Source: Crithidia expoeki | Taxonomy: Eukaryota; Euglenozoa; Kinetoplastea; Trypanosomatida; Trypanosomatidae | Length of the DNA: 64,000 bases | Direction: 5' to 3' | Assembly: GCA_900240875.1 (NCBI GenBank) | Contig: OESE01000219.1 | Coordinates: 742,001-806,000, forward strand | Shown here: one piece after another, positions 9,471-19,325 of the stretch | Numbering within the stretch: position 1 is the first letter of the stretch | How the letters are laid out: every line of letters starts with the position of its first letter | Made by a program: the position numbers and the translations under genes | The notes under the pieces: generated by a model | Seen by the model: the letters and a program-made list of their open reading frames with translations, nothing else | Told to the model about the DNA's origin: nothing | The model's database searches: none

Positions 9471-10837
9471 CACGTCAACAATGATCGTTGATTCTGTCGG
9501 AAAACCGAAGGGGAGAGTACAACAGGAGTTTAGTGACAGTGGAGAGAGAAAAGAAAAGGAACGCTTAATACACAGAGGCACAGTATATGTGTTTTGATTA
9601 TTGGAAATGGTGGCTATCACGACTTCTGATTGGCTACGAAGGGCGGCGGGTCCTTCAGAAGAAAGCAAGTTGGGAACGTTCTATTCAAGAAAAACAGAAC
9701 AGAAGAGCAACGAGGATAAAAAAGAGAAAAAAACGACGAAAAGGGGAGGATGTCTGCAATTGCTCGGAGCCAGTGAAAACCAGTAACGAAGAAAGGAAAT
9801 ATTGGCTTGACTTTGAAGATTCGTCCGGCAGAAACGAGGCGATGGAATGTACAGGTAAAGGCACAATAGAAAAGAAAAAGAAAGCGACGTCAAAGAAAAC
9901 AAGAGCCAACAAAGTGAGAGATGCAGTGGAAACTAAACAAAACAACAACACCAAGAAGAGTATCGAGAAAGAAAAAAAAAACGTAAAGAAGAACCACAAT
10001 TGAATTAATCCAAAAGACGAGTTTTCACACGTACCGTTGACGCTATCTGTCGTTCGTTATTAGACTGGTACACAGATACCTTGTGTGCTTCGATAGAAAA
10101 CAACTGGCTACTGTTACCACTCAGTTTCAAAAGCAATAAAGAAACGTTAGCGGTGTTTTCACACCAATTGTCCGTTTTTTGTTTGCTTCGCACGTTATTA
10201 CCAGCGGCTTCAATTGGAAACAAAAAACGGAAATATTGACCTTTGTGTTCCGCGTTTCGGCTGAAGAACAACGAAAGAAAGGAAATAATAATAATAATAA
10301 TAGCAAAATTGCGATGCACGAAGCAAACGACTGTGCAGGAATCACGTGCTGCCTGCAGTGGAAAAACAGCTTAGAAGATTTGAGTGTATAACAATAGTGA
10401 TTTACAGAAGACGCGCAGCTAGCTACAGATAACCTCTTGCGTTTACTTTACAAGTTAAGGGTAGTAATATAGGGGCGATGCACGTGAGAGAGAAAGAGGT
10501 CAGCGTGGGGGTAAGAGGTAAAGGGGGGGGGGGCGTGAAGAAGATGAAACTGAGCAATAGATACACAAGGGGAGAAAGCAGTACAGGTTGAAAGCACACA
10601 GGTAAAGCACCTCCTTTAAGCGGTGAAAACAGGCAGCTATAATAGCGGAGTAGAAGAGCTTTGTTCCGTTCAAGTAGCAAATTAAGTAAGTCGCTAAAAG
10701 GGATGTGCGCATCCTTATGGTGCAGAAGGAATCCATCCGTAGAAGCATCTAGTTCGCACGATCCTTCATTTTACTTTGCTGTTAAATGCAGTGTGTAGAG
10801 CAAAAAGCCTTAAGAGGAAAACAGAGATGGCACCAAA

Positions 10838-10853
10838 ATATATATATATATAT
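10838..10853. repeat. (AT)n microsatellite
   Basis: About eight uninterrupted AT units between the GPI1 and AMPK genes. Confidence 0.9.
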
Positions 10854-11109
10854 TTGGTCTTCAAAGCACTAAATGAACGGGCTGCGCACACCCCGACGTG
10901 CTCCACGGAATTGCAAACCGAAGCAAAACGGGAAGAGCAAAATAGAACGCACTTCCTGCCACAAGCTTTGCCACGCTACTTTGAAAGAGCAAACACACAG
11001 ATAAGTGGGGAAACCTAGGTTTCAGTTGGAGCAGAAAGACACCGCCAAAAGACAGCAATCAGCTTCGGATGACTTCCCTCGAGTCATCACTTCCAACGTC
11101 AGCAAGCAT

Positions 11110-13784
11110 TTACTTCTTATTCGTGCCTGCGTTGTCGGGCGATGCTACGCAGAGCGTGCACCGCGGCGCAACGCAGTCGATCAGCAGATGCGGCCCCATC
11201 ACGTCCGTCATCTTGGGCGTCTCCTCCATCCGTCCCCGCACTACCAGCGAAAGCACTTTGACCGGTTCTAGCCGTCGCAGAATGATGTCAAACACCACAA
11301 AGAAGTCAGTGAGCATCGTGGACAGCGGGAGCGGCAGCGATTCGACCGTCACCTCAACTGTGTGCGAGGCGAGTTCCTCTTCCTCACGCGCCGGCCTCCC
11401 GCCGCGACCGGGGAAGCGCCGCACGCTTGTGATGACCGGATTGGACAGTGCCACCCCACCGCTCAGCTTCTGCCGCTCGTACAGCCAGTACAGTATGGGG
11501 TGCACCGGGACGTGTAGCGCCAGGTAGGCAATCGCCTCAAGGCACGTCTCCATGGCCCAGATGGTCGCGAGCACAAAGGAGAAATACAAATAATACACCG
11601 CCAGAGTAGGAAAGAGGAAGACGATGATGACGAAGAGAAAGGTTGCCGCCAGCATCTGATCCGTCTCGAAGTGGTAGGCGTCGTAGCGCTTTCGCAGAGG
11701 GTTGTACTTGACACCATGGAATTGATGGAACAGGTTCGTGAGCAGCACACGGGCAAAACGGTAGGGGAAGGCAACAGCGTGGTAGAGGAAGCGCAAGTGG
11801 AGTGAGACGACCCGGTGAGGTCCGACACAAAGGCAGCCGCTGTGCTGCAGCCGAGCAGGCAGAAAATGCGGAGGTTAAACGCCGTCCCGACCCAGTCGTA
11901 GATCACCTTCAGTTGCTCCTCTGACTCCGGGTACGCCCAGGAGAAACTGGAAGACGCAGTGGATGCAGACGATGTCGATTGAAACGACATGAGGCTGGGC
12001 AGCGTGGCGGGCGACCAGCTGAGCAGTGCGTCCCACACCTCCAGTACACATTTCGCAAAGAAGCAGAGGGCCATGTTCAAGTCCTCGTTCAGCTTAAGAC
12101 CAGCCGGGTAGCCGGCGAACCAGTCCATGTACGACGCGTGCACCTCATACAACCAGTGCCGTGTGATGTACTGCGAGGTGACGTACAGCGACGGGCCCCA
12201 GGCTGAGACGCAGAGGTACACGATAACGCCGAGCATCAGGTCCACCGCGCAGCGTGAGATGTAGCCAAAGATGCACACATGGCGGTGATTGGGAGAGGTG
12301 GACAGCTGATGAGGCAACACCGGGTGCAAACCGCAAGCGTGGTTGGAAAAGCTCACCACACACAAGAAATGCGCAAACTCCGATACGCGGTACAGGAGCA
12401 CCTCTGCCGTTTTACTAAATCGAAGGTACCGTAGGGTACCGACAACGTAAGTGAAGAGGAAATGGACGACGAGCTTCAGCGGCCCAGTGAGCGGTTCCAC
12501 GACGTTCTCCGTCACATTCGGGTGTGGCCGCTCCTTCTGAATGAGGCGGCGCACGTTGCGTCCCGCACGCATGGTGGCAAGGAAGACGCTCATTTCTGCT
12601 CGATCCACTGTTGAAGGGAAGTCGAGACGCGGCGGCACACCCGTTGGCGGTGGCAGCGTTGACAGGGATGCCAGCGGCGGTGCGTGTGTGACAATGGCAG
12701 ACGGCGGCAGCGATTTGTCCGCCTGCGACAGCGTCTGCCGGTCTGTGCGGTGACCGCTCGTGCCGTGCGGCTCCACCTCGGGGTCGCTGTTCGCACCAGC
12801 CTGGTCGATCGGTCCCTTACTGGTGTTTTGCACACTTCCCACTCCGTTCCCACCAGTGGCAGACAACTCTGCATCAGACAAAACGGTGCTGCCATCCAGG
12901 GCAGCAGTGAGGCCGTCCTGTCCGTTGTGGTTACTACTGTGGTGGTGGTCGCATTCGGCCGAAAAAGACGTCTCCTTCGCAAAGGAGCCAGTGAAGGCAG
13001 CATCTGTGGTGTGTAGGGCGGCTTTAGCGAAGTGGATGCTCGTGCTGCGCAGCCGCTCCGGCGCTGTTGTTTCACGATCTGTAAAGAGGAAACTATCCTC
13101 AGTGGCCAGCACGATGGAGTCGTTCAGGTTCTTCGAGTGCGGCCGCCGCTGCTGCTGTCGCTGCACGACGCGCGGCTCGGCCTCCTTACACATGACCGGC
13201 GGCAGCAGGACACCTTCGAGGTTGGAAGTGGCTCCAGGGGCGCAGACCGGCGCGATGCCGCGCTGCAGCTGCCGTATACCTGCCACACCGTAGAGCGCGG
13301 TGGCGGAGAATAGGGACGGGCGGGTCGACAGCACCTTCGACGGGTCACAGCGCACGACGTGCAGCTGGCAGGGCTGCACACGAGCACCGCAGCACCACAG
13401 CTCCCCCAGCACCGGCCCCTCGAGCAGTTCCAACCACAGGTAGCTCTCCTTACGCGCACGGCGAATGTCCTCCTCGTCGGTGCCGGTGTGGGCGTTGCTA
13501 ATGAGGGTGCTGTTGGGCCGCACACAGCCTAAGATGTTTAGGTTGCGGTATGGCATCTCCGTCAAGTTGCCGTGGAAGCTTTCCAGTCCGCTGCGGATCT
13601 TCTGCAGTTCTACCATGGCCTGTTGCAGAGTGCAGTTGCGCAGGAACCAGGCGACGATGATGTAGAGACTGCGATCATTCCACCCAGTGACCCAGGCAAT
13701 GGATTCGTTGGGGCCGAGGACCGGCTCGCTGGGCAGCGCTGGCCACACCAACATGCAGATTTCCGTCGTCGGGGAGAGCGGCAT
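11110..13784 (-). CDS. GPI1/PIG-Q-like subunit of the GPI-GlcNAc transferase, interrupted by an apparent -1 frameshift
   Basis: Two minus-strand frames together make one protein of about 890 residues. The first runs from the ATG at 13784 and stays meaningful to about 11815. The second is open at 11814 and ends with TAA at 11110. Its segment RFLYHAVAFPYRFARVLL, then FETDQMLAATFLFVIIVF and FPTLAVYYLYFSF, is the conserved membrane core of the GPI1/PIG-Q family. This family belongs to the ER complex that adds GlcNAc to phosphatidylinositol in the first step of GPI-anchor synthesis. The N-terminal half is soluble with a long low-complexity region, and membrane segments begin around residue 430. 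The break lies near 11811-11815 (CCCGG on the plus strand) and is what one missing base would cause; sequencing error or true disruption cannot be told apart. Confidence 0.75.
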
Positions 13785-13876
13785 TGTTGCAGTGTGTTCG
13801 TGTGTTTGTGTATAGAGAGGAAGAGCAGCTGTGGATTAAGGAATAAATCGACAACGTCAGTAATAATTAAAAAAAA

Positions 13877-13920
<44 letters not shown>

Positions 13921-14304
13921 CTGAAGGCAATAGATACAACCGGCCTGACAAATACCGCTCAACTACTGAACGAACAACGTGTGCTACTTTTGCCCAACCT
14001 TCGACAGCAAGGTAGAATACAAATGGCGAAAATAGCAATCCAGAGAGCGAAAGACAAAGGAACATAAAAGGAAAGGAGAGGCAGCACCATCTTAAAGCCC
14101 CATCATAGGTAGACGCGCGGCAAAGCAAGTGGCTTTAGAAGCAGTCGCACCGATACGTGTAAGCGATTTCACTTATTTAATTCAGCAGAGTGATGTAGGC
14201 CTTACAATTTTCACAATAGCATTGCTTCACAGAGCGCAAAGTAATCACAGTAAGTGGGAATTGTAACCCACTTCCAAACAGTGGTTACAGTCTTCAGCTC
14301 ATCC
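13785..14304. other. Intergenic between coiled-coil gene and GPI1 gene
   Basis: 520 bases with an (AT)n run of about 39 bases (13881-13919) and a pyrimidine-rich stretch on the coding strand near 14040-14085. No gene is supported. Confidence 0.5.
13881..13919. repeat. (AT)n microsatellite
   Basis: About 19 uninterrupted AT units, the longest such run in the window, about 100 bases upstream of the GPI1 start. Confidence 0.95.
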
Positions 14305-17300
14305 CTACGCGTCGCCAAACCCAAATCCGGTGTAAAACGGATTGTCGTCAAGTACCGCATCCGTTGACGTGTCCGCAGGTGGCGCAGGCAGCACCGGCTG
14401 CGGAAGTGGTGGCTGCAGGGACGGTGCCGACCCTGCGACGCCGAGAACACCAACACAGTCACCGAGCACGCTGCTGCATCCAACCTGCTCAGACTCTCCC
14501 TTTGGCTGCAACATGTCTTCCTCGTCGCGTTTTCTGTCGACTTCGCCTGTCCGCTTCGTTGCAATCGCGGCGGAGATTGAGTGCTGCTCTTCTTCCTCTT
14601 GTTCCTCCTTCTCTTCGTATTGCGTCGATGCTGCAATACCGCCAGCAGCATTCGTAGTGGCTGAGATCTGTTTTTCCTCCTCTTCCTCTGCTGCCTCTTC
14701 GGCAACATTAGCATCCCCTTGGTCGTCCTTGTCTTCGTGCGCAAATGGGGTAACGCTGCCGACCGTGTCCACATAAATGCTCTCTTCATCCGCGGCCGCA
14801 GCTCCATTGGCGGAGGAGGAATTGTTCACATCACTGTTGTTGTTGTTGCTGACATTGGCCAATACAGAAGGGGTGCTGGTCTCAACCGCAAAAGTGATGT
14901 CTTCGTTGTTCTGGTTGCTGGGTGAGTTTTTGCTGCCTCGACGAGCATCGTCCTCCTCCGCCTGTTCTTCTGCTGGTAAGCCGCCGTCAGGCTTGTCCTC
15001 GTTGTCGTCACCGTAACCATCATCTGACGCATCGAAAAACTTACTTGGGGCGAAGTCGCATACCTCATCCGCCTCAGCTATATTAGCTTTCCTTCCTTGT
15101 TCGTCGTACGCCACGTCGTATTTATACGAAGCTTCTTCATGCTCCTCTTTTTGACCTTCCTCCTCCTCCGCTTCCTGCATTGTGGTCTTCTCGCCTGTTT
15201 CCTCTGCCTTCACCCTCTCGTCGTATGACGCATCAAATGAATTCGACTGGGGTGATACGTTTACTGCTTGTGTTCCGTCTTCGTTCTTCACAATAGCTGA
15301 CGCCAACGAGTGCACGAAAAAGTCATCTACTTGCGCTATCAGCGCTGTACGTTTCGCACTCTCCGCGGCACACGTTGACTGACGCTCCATTCTTTCGCTG
15401 TCGCAAATGACTTTGCAGGCGCGGAGAAACACAACTTCCGCCTCTAACGCCGCTTGTTCTTCGTGTACCCGCGACACAGCCGCCTTAAGCACACTTCGCT
15501 CGCCGCCGACACGCAGCTCTAGCAACCTTTGCTGCTCGCGGATTTCCTGTGCAAGGGCGTCGACTCGACTGCTCTGCGCACTGAGCCCAGAAAGCTTTTC
15601 TTTCAGGGTTTTCACCTCAGCACGTGCCTTCTCTAGCAGCACCGGAACATCGGCCATGGAATACTGTGCGTACTGTTCCAGGTTTTCCTGTTTCGTTGCC
15701 ACATTCGTGCGCAGCGCAGCGATATCTGCGTTTAGTGCATCGTGCCAGTCAGCGGACACGGCGGCTATGGCGGCTTGCAGGGTGTCTGTGTCTTGTGGAA
15801 ACTGCGGGAGACAAACACACGGTAAATCTGTGGTGGCGTTAGTCGTGGTGCGAGGGGAGAAAGGAGATGTACTGTTGCCGCTTTTGTTGAGGAGTGTTTC
15901 GAACGCGTTCGGCGTATCCGTATGTGTTGTTGGCGATGGTGTAGAAAATGATTGGGCTACCTCTGCCTCGCCGCAGAGAAGTTGCAACACACGTTCCAAC
16001 GCGGCCGTTGTGCGCGTGCCTTTTTCCGATTGCTGCCAAGTAGTTTCCGCACTGCGGTTTCTGCTGTTGCAGTTTTCCAAAAGCGCCTCGTCTGCTAATT
16101 GAAGCAGCCGCACGAAAAGGACGATTTCACGCTTTGCACGCTGCAGCGGTACGGTGCATTGCATGTGTAAGTTAGCAAGACCAGCATTGACGTTTGCAAG
16201 GATTTGGCTCTCTGCAGTGTGGAAAGTGTCCAAAAGATGTTGCTCCATCTCCAGCAAGATTGACTGCGTCGGTGCTTCATAACTGCTGCTGACGCTGTTG
16301 TCCTCCCCATTACTTCCGGAATTTGTGTTACTGCAGCGACGAATTAAGAGCTCTGCGGTGCGCAGCCACGTCTCTTCCCGGGGGCTACTCCCACACTCCA
16401 CCTCCGTTCGCATATCCGTCACCCGCTGCCAGTGCTTTGCGTTCTCGATTAAAAGGGACGTGAGGGAGTTGACACGAGTCTGCATGCTTTCCAGCAGTGC
16501 CAGCGCACGCACGCGCGGCGGGTATGCGGCGGTGGGTGACAGCGGCAACTGCGATGGTGTCTGCGTGGGCATTAAATCGCGCTCCTCACTGTTGCTTCCC
16601 TCTTCTTCGTTGTCTCTGTCATTTTCCAGGTTTGCGTTCGTGTTACCTTCTTCAACATTGTCTGAGTTCAGTAGCGGCAGTTGCGCGGCTAGAAGCACTA
16701 CACGCGCCACACCATCGTACGTGCTGGCGCGCAAATTGTCTTCCAGTGTCTCGGTGAGTCGACGCATGTCGTCCTCCGCCGCCTCCTCACCGTTGACTGC
16801 ACGGGCTGCTTGACACAACGCGACTGCTTCCCATTGCGCCACCCACTCCACACCTAACTCACGCCGTGCACACTTCTTCAAAAAGAGAAGCTCACGCCAC
16901 AAACGGTCACGCAGTGCCTCGCGCCGTGCGCAGTCATCCGCAAGCGTCTTCATCTTTTCGGCCGTTACTTCAGCCATAGGGGATGAAATTAAAGACACAC
17001 CACCAGCAGCGTTCTCACCAACAGTGGCTCTCGGCAAGGTAGTGGAGCCGTGACTTGAGCATCTGCTGTGCATTACCCGTTCCGCCTCTCGCAACAGCGT
17101 CACTGTCAGGGCGTTCTGCAGTTCCTGACGGCGGCGCAGCAGTAGCTTCCGCAGCGCCATCGCCCGCATCTCAGATACCGTCACGCTCGAATGGATGTCA
17201 TGCATCTCGCGAGCCTGCTGCGCGTGGGCCGCGTAGATGCCCCACTCCACGGTGCAACAGCGGCTGTACTGCAAGGCTGCTTCGAGCTGCGCCTCGCGTT

Positions 17301-18294
17301 GCGTCAGCGACTGCAATTCGCGCAGCAGCAGCTGTGAGTGGCGGCCGACCTGCGTAAGCTGCGACGCCACGACGGCCATATTTGTGCGACATACGGTGTC
17401 ATGGAAGAGGGTGTGGACTCTTGCGAGTGTCCCGCCGAGCGTCGTGAGGCTTGAACTGTGCTTCTGCCAGGTATCGGTTGATGAGGTCGACAGGGACAGA
17501 GATGCGCTGTCCTCCGGGAAGACAAGAAGCGTGAAGAGTCCGTCGATTCCAGATTCTTCGCGTAACCGTGACACGATTTCTTCTGCCTTGTCGCGCAGCT
17601 GTGTTGTGTACTCCATTTCGTGTTCCACAACGTTCATGTGGGCTTCTAGCTGCGCGGCGACTTCCACCTGCTGCCGCTTCCGCTGCTGCGCACGCTCGGC
17701 GCGGTACGCAGTGCAGAGCAAACTCGCATCCCTCTCCATTGCGTGTGCCACGGCTTCAGTGGGGGTGTGCGCGGTGATCACCGAGTCGTCCGCATGGACA
17801 GTCATCTTCCTCCTCTTACCGTTTTGGTTGTCCTCGTCAACACTGCTCGCTGTAGGTGTTGTTTTCTGCAATGTACACGCCGCAAGAAACAGCTGTTGTT
17901 GCTGCACAACACGTGACATCAGCTGTGCCTCTCGTCGCGCCATGCGCAGCGCAAATCCCTCCTGACGTGTTCGCTGCTCCTCTTGTGCTTCCATGTCCGC
18001 TACACGGAAGAGAAGACTGCGGTACTCAGCAGCGTAGGCTTCGTTCTCATCCTCCCCCTCCCCACCGTCTTCCTCTTCCTCTCCTGCCGCTCCGTTTTCC
18101 TCTTCTTCGTTTGCTGCTGCGCCACCTTCTTCCACGTTCGCTTCGTTCAAGGTTTGTTCGCCCTCCTCTTGTGTTCGCTCCTGCCGGATGAGATTAACAA
18201 CGTTTCCAACAGAGGAGCTCACCCGATGCTTCACTGGAAGCTCCTGTTCAGGTGCTGTCATGTCGTCCGTGACACCTAGCGGATTATTATCCAT
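14305..18294 (-). CDS. Large coiled-coil protein with acidic C-terminal region and terminal NPF motif
   Basis: 1329-residue protein with no recognised enzyme domain. The N-terminal 100 residues are acidic and low in complexity. About 105-990 consists mostly of Glu/Gln/Arg/Leu-rich helical segments, many with heptad-like spacing (for example near RLREESGIDGLF and ARAEVKTLKEKLSGL), typical of coiled coils. About 1040-1290 is very acidic and rich in Asn, Ser and Glu. The extreme C-terminus is DDNPFYTGFGFGDA. NPF tripeptides are ligands of EH domains found in endocytic adaptors, so an endocytic or cytoskeletal scaffold role is possible, but this is inference from a short motif. Start is an ATG at 18294, preceded by an AG about 50 bases upstream. 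Confidence 0.85.
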   Translation of the reverse strand: MDNNPLGVTDDMTAPEQELPVKHRVSSSVGNVVNLIRQERTQEEGEQTLNEANVEEGGAAANEEEENGAAGEEEEDGGEGEDENEAYAAEYRSLLFRVADMEAQEEQRTRQEGFALRMARREAQLMSRVVQQQQLFLAACTLQKTTPTASSVDEDNQNGKRRKMTVHADDSVITAHTPTEAVAHAMERDASLLCTAYRAERAQQRKRQQVEVAAQLEAHMNVVEHEMEYTTQLRDKAEEIVSRLREESGIDGLFTLLVFPEDSASLSLSTSSTDTWQKHSSSLTTLGGTLARVHTLFHDTVCRTNMAVVASQLTQVGRHSQLLLRELQSLTQREAQLEAALQYSRCCTVEWGIYAAHAQQAREMHDIHSSVTVSEMRAMALRKLLLRRRQELQNALTVTLLREAERVMHSRCSSHGSTTLPRATVGENAAGGVSLISSPMAEVTAEKMKTLADDCARREALRDRLWRELLFLKKCARRELGVEWVAQWEAVALCQAARAVNGEEAAEDDMRRLTETLEDNLRASTYDGVARVVLLAAQLPLLNSDNVEEGNTNANLENDRDNEEEGSNSEERDLMPTQTPSQLPLSPTAAYPPRVRALALLESMQTRVNSLTSLLIENAKHWQRVTDMRTEVECGSSPREETWLRTAELLIRRCSNTNSGSNGEDNSVSSSYEAPTQSILLEMEQHLLDTFHTAESQILANVNAGLANLHMQCTVPLQRAKREIVLFVRLLQLADEALLENCNSRNRSAETTWQQSEKGTRTTAALERVLQLLCGEAEVAQSFSTPSPTTHTDTPNAFETLLNKSGNSTSPFSPRTTTNATTDLPCVCLPQFPQDTDTLQAAIAAVSADWHDALNADIAALRTNVATKQENLEQYAQYSMADVPVLLEKARAEVKTLKEKLSGLSAQSSRVDALAQEIREQQRLLELRVGGERSVLKAAVSRVHEEQAALEAEVVFLRACKVICDSERMERQSTCAAESAKRTALIAQVDDFFVHSLASAIVKNEDGTQAVNVSPQSNSFDASYDERVKAEETGEKTTMQEAEEEEGQKEEHEEASYKYDVAYDEQGRKANIAEADEVCDFAPSKFFDASDDGYGDDNEDKPDGGLPAEEQAEEDDARRGSKNSPSNQNNEDITFAVETSTPSVLANVSNNNNSDVNNSSSANGAAAADEESIYVDTVGSVTPFAHEDKDDQGDANVAEEAAEEEEEKQISATTNAAGGIAASTQYEEKEEQEEEEQHSISAAIATKRTGEVDRKRDEEDMLQPKGESEQVGCSSVLGDCVGVLGVAGSAPSLQPPLPQPVLPAPPADTSTDAVLDDNPFYTGFGFGDA

Positions 18295-19178
18295 TGCGTC
18301 TTTGGTCTCCCCTTCACAACAACAGCGTGCCTTCTCCTCTGTGCAGGAAAGGGGCTGTTTACCTTGCCCCTACAATTTGTGGGTTCTAAATTACAAATTG
18401 CTTGAGGTTGACTGGCACCGATGCAAGTCGACAAATGGTGAAGTAAGTTCTCTGTGCGGGTAGCTTCGCAAAACAACGCGGAGCTATACCCCCCCCAAAA
18501 AAAAGGTTTGATGTGGCTTTGCCACAAGCAAACAGGTAAGGATTGGGGAGGGAAGAGAGCAGGAGGATTAGCAATCAACATTTTCTTTTTTATTTTTGGC
18601 GCAGAGACGAATGTTCAGCACGAAGACAGAGAGAGAGAGAGTTTTTTTTTTTTAGATAGCAGTTCATTTTTTTTCTGGCGCAAACGCTACGTACCTACAA
18701 CAAAACAGACTGCTGTAACTTGGGTTGCGATGCTCTACGCTACTAAGTTAAGGGGTAGCAAAGCTCTTTAAATCGCTCTTTTCTCTGCAACCCCGGTGCG
18801 CAAAGCTACAGGTATTTCCGTATTCTGTAGTTAGATCTTCGCACAGCCGTTCGCCGTTCATGTCTATTTTTTGACACGAAGTCTTTTTCCATGCAATGTT
18901 TTAACACATAGGTGATACCGCCCCTAATTTTAAAAGGTGGAGAGGCGAGCGCTTCAATTTCAAAAAGAAAGATCCGCTCAGCGATAGTTTAATCACTCAC
19001 GCGCAATGTTGCTCAGTCATCAATAAGTGTAGAAGAAAACACGGGTAGACCAAAACAACAGCGGCGAGAAACGAAGAGAAATGACATAAAGGGTTACAGG
19101 AGTGCATCATAAAGCTAACACATTGTTGTTTTCACGTTTCACCAGCGTCTGCAGCAACGTTGCTGCACACTGCGCACT
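18295..19178. other. Intergenic upstream of the coiled-coil gene
   Basis: About 880 AT-rich bases with a C8A8 run at 18489-18504, a (GA)n/T-rich stretch near 18627-18652 and an 18-bp perfect palindrome at 19150-19167. Only short or unsupported frames are present. Confidence 0.5.
19150..19167. repeat. Perfect 18-bp palindrome
   Basis: The sequence TGCAGCAACGTTGCTGCA equals its own reverse complement. It lies 12 bases beyond the stop of the 48-residue candidate gene, inside its likely 3' UTR. A function as hairpin, protein site or processing signal is not known. Confidence 0.9.
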
Positions 19179-19325
19179 CTACCAAAACAAACGGCGCTGC
19201 AGGACCAAACGTGGCAAACGTCTGCGTGAAAGAACAACAGCAAAATCACCGGCCAAGCACTCGCACCTACGTCTCTCCGTGTACACGCGCCTGGCCATCC
19301 TACATGCCTGAGGGAAGACACCCAT
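19179..19325 (-). CDS. Candidate small Arg-rich protein, 48 residues
   Basis: An ATG at 19325 opens 48 codons ending in TAG. The product starts MGVFPQACRMARRVYTERRR, contains 13 Arg and only three acidic residues, and is compatible with a mitochondrial or RNA-binding protein. Evidence for a real gene: the frame sits in an island of clearly higher GC inside AT-rich DNA, and a textbook acceptor precedes it, a 33-base C/T tract (19346-19378) with AG at 19342-19343, giving a 16-base 5' UTR. It resembles no family I know. A loose likeness to ribosomal protein bL36 (RRRC motif) does not hold because the zinc-ligand spacing is wrong. It could instead be an upstream ORF of the coiled-coil gene's transcript. 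Confidence 0.45.
   Translation of the reverse strand: MGVFPQACRMARRVYTERRRCECLAGDFAVVLSRRRLPRLVLQRRLFW

Larger units (their letters stand above)
9363..11109. other. Intergenic between GPI1 and AMPK genes
   Basis: About 1.75 kb of AT-rich DNA. The plus strand is strongly purine-rich between about 9660 and 10000, which is the antisense view of pyrimidine tracts. A further strong acceptor-like site lies at 10261-10300, with no ATG seen downstream before the AMPK start region. It also holds a G11 run (10523-10533) and an (AT)n run at 10838-10853. An 82-codon ATG frame at 10500-10748 ends inside a poly-C run and is not convincing. Confidence 0.5.

Noticed and set aside
9587-10003. 138-codon plus-strand ATG frame rich in Lys
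   Set aside because: It is the antisense of pyrimidine tracts upstream of the AMPK gene; Lys/Glu/Arg richness follows from purine-rich DNA.
13610-14128. 172-codon minus-strand frame with a hydrophobic start near 14060
   Set aside because: It reads through the 39-base (AT)n run as Ile-Tyr repeats and overlaps the GPI1 start in another frame.
18748-18861. 37-codon minus-strand frame with CSFAH, reminiscent of a CCCH zinc finger
   Set aside because: The middle Cys of CCCH is missing, the first loop is too short and there is no acceptor signal.
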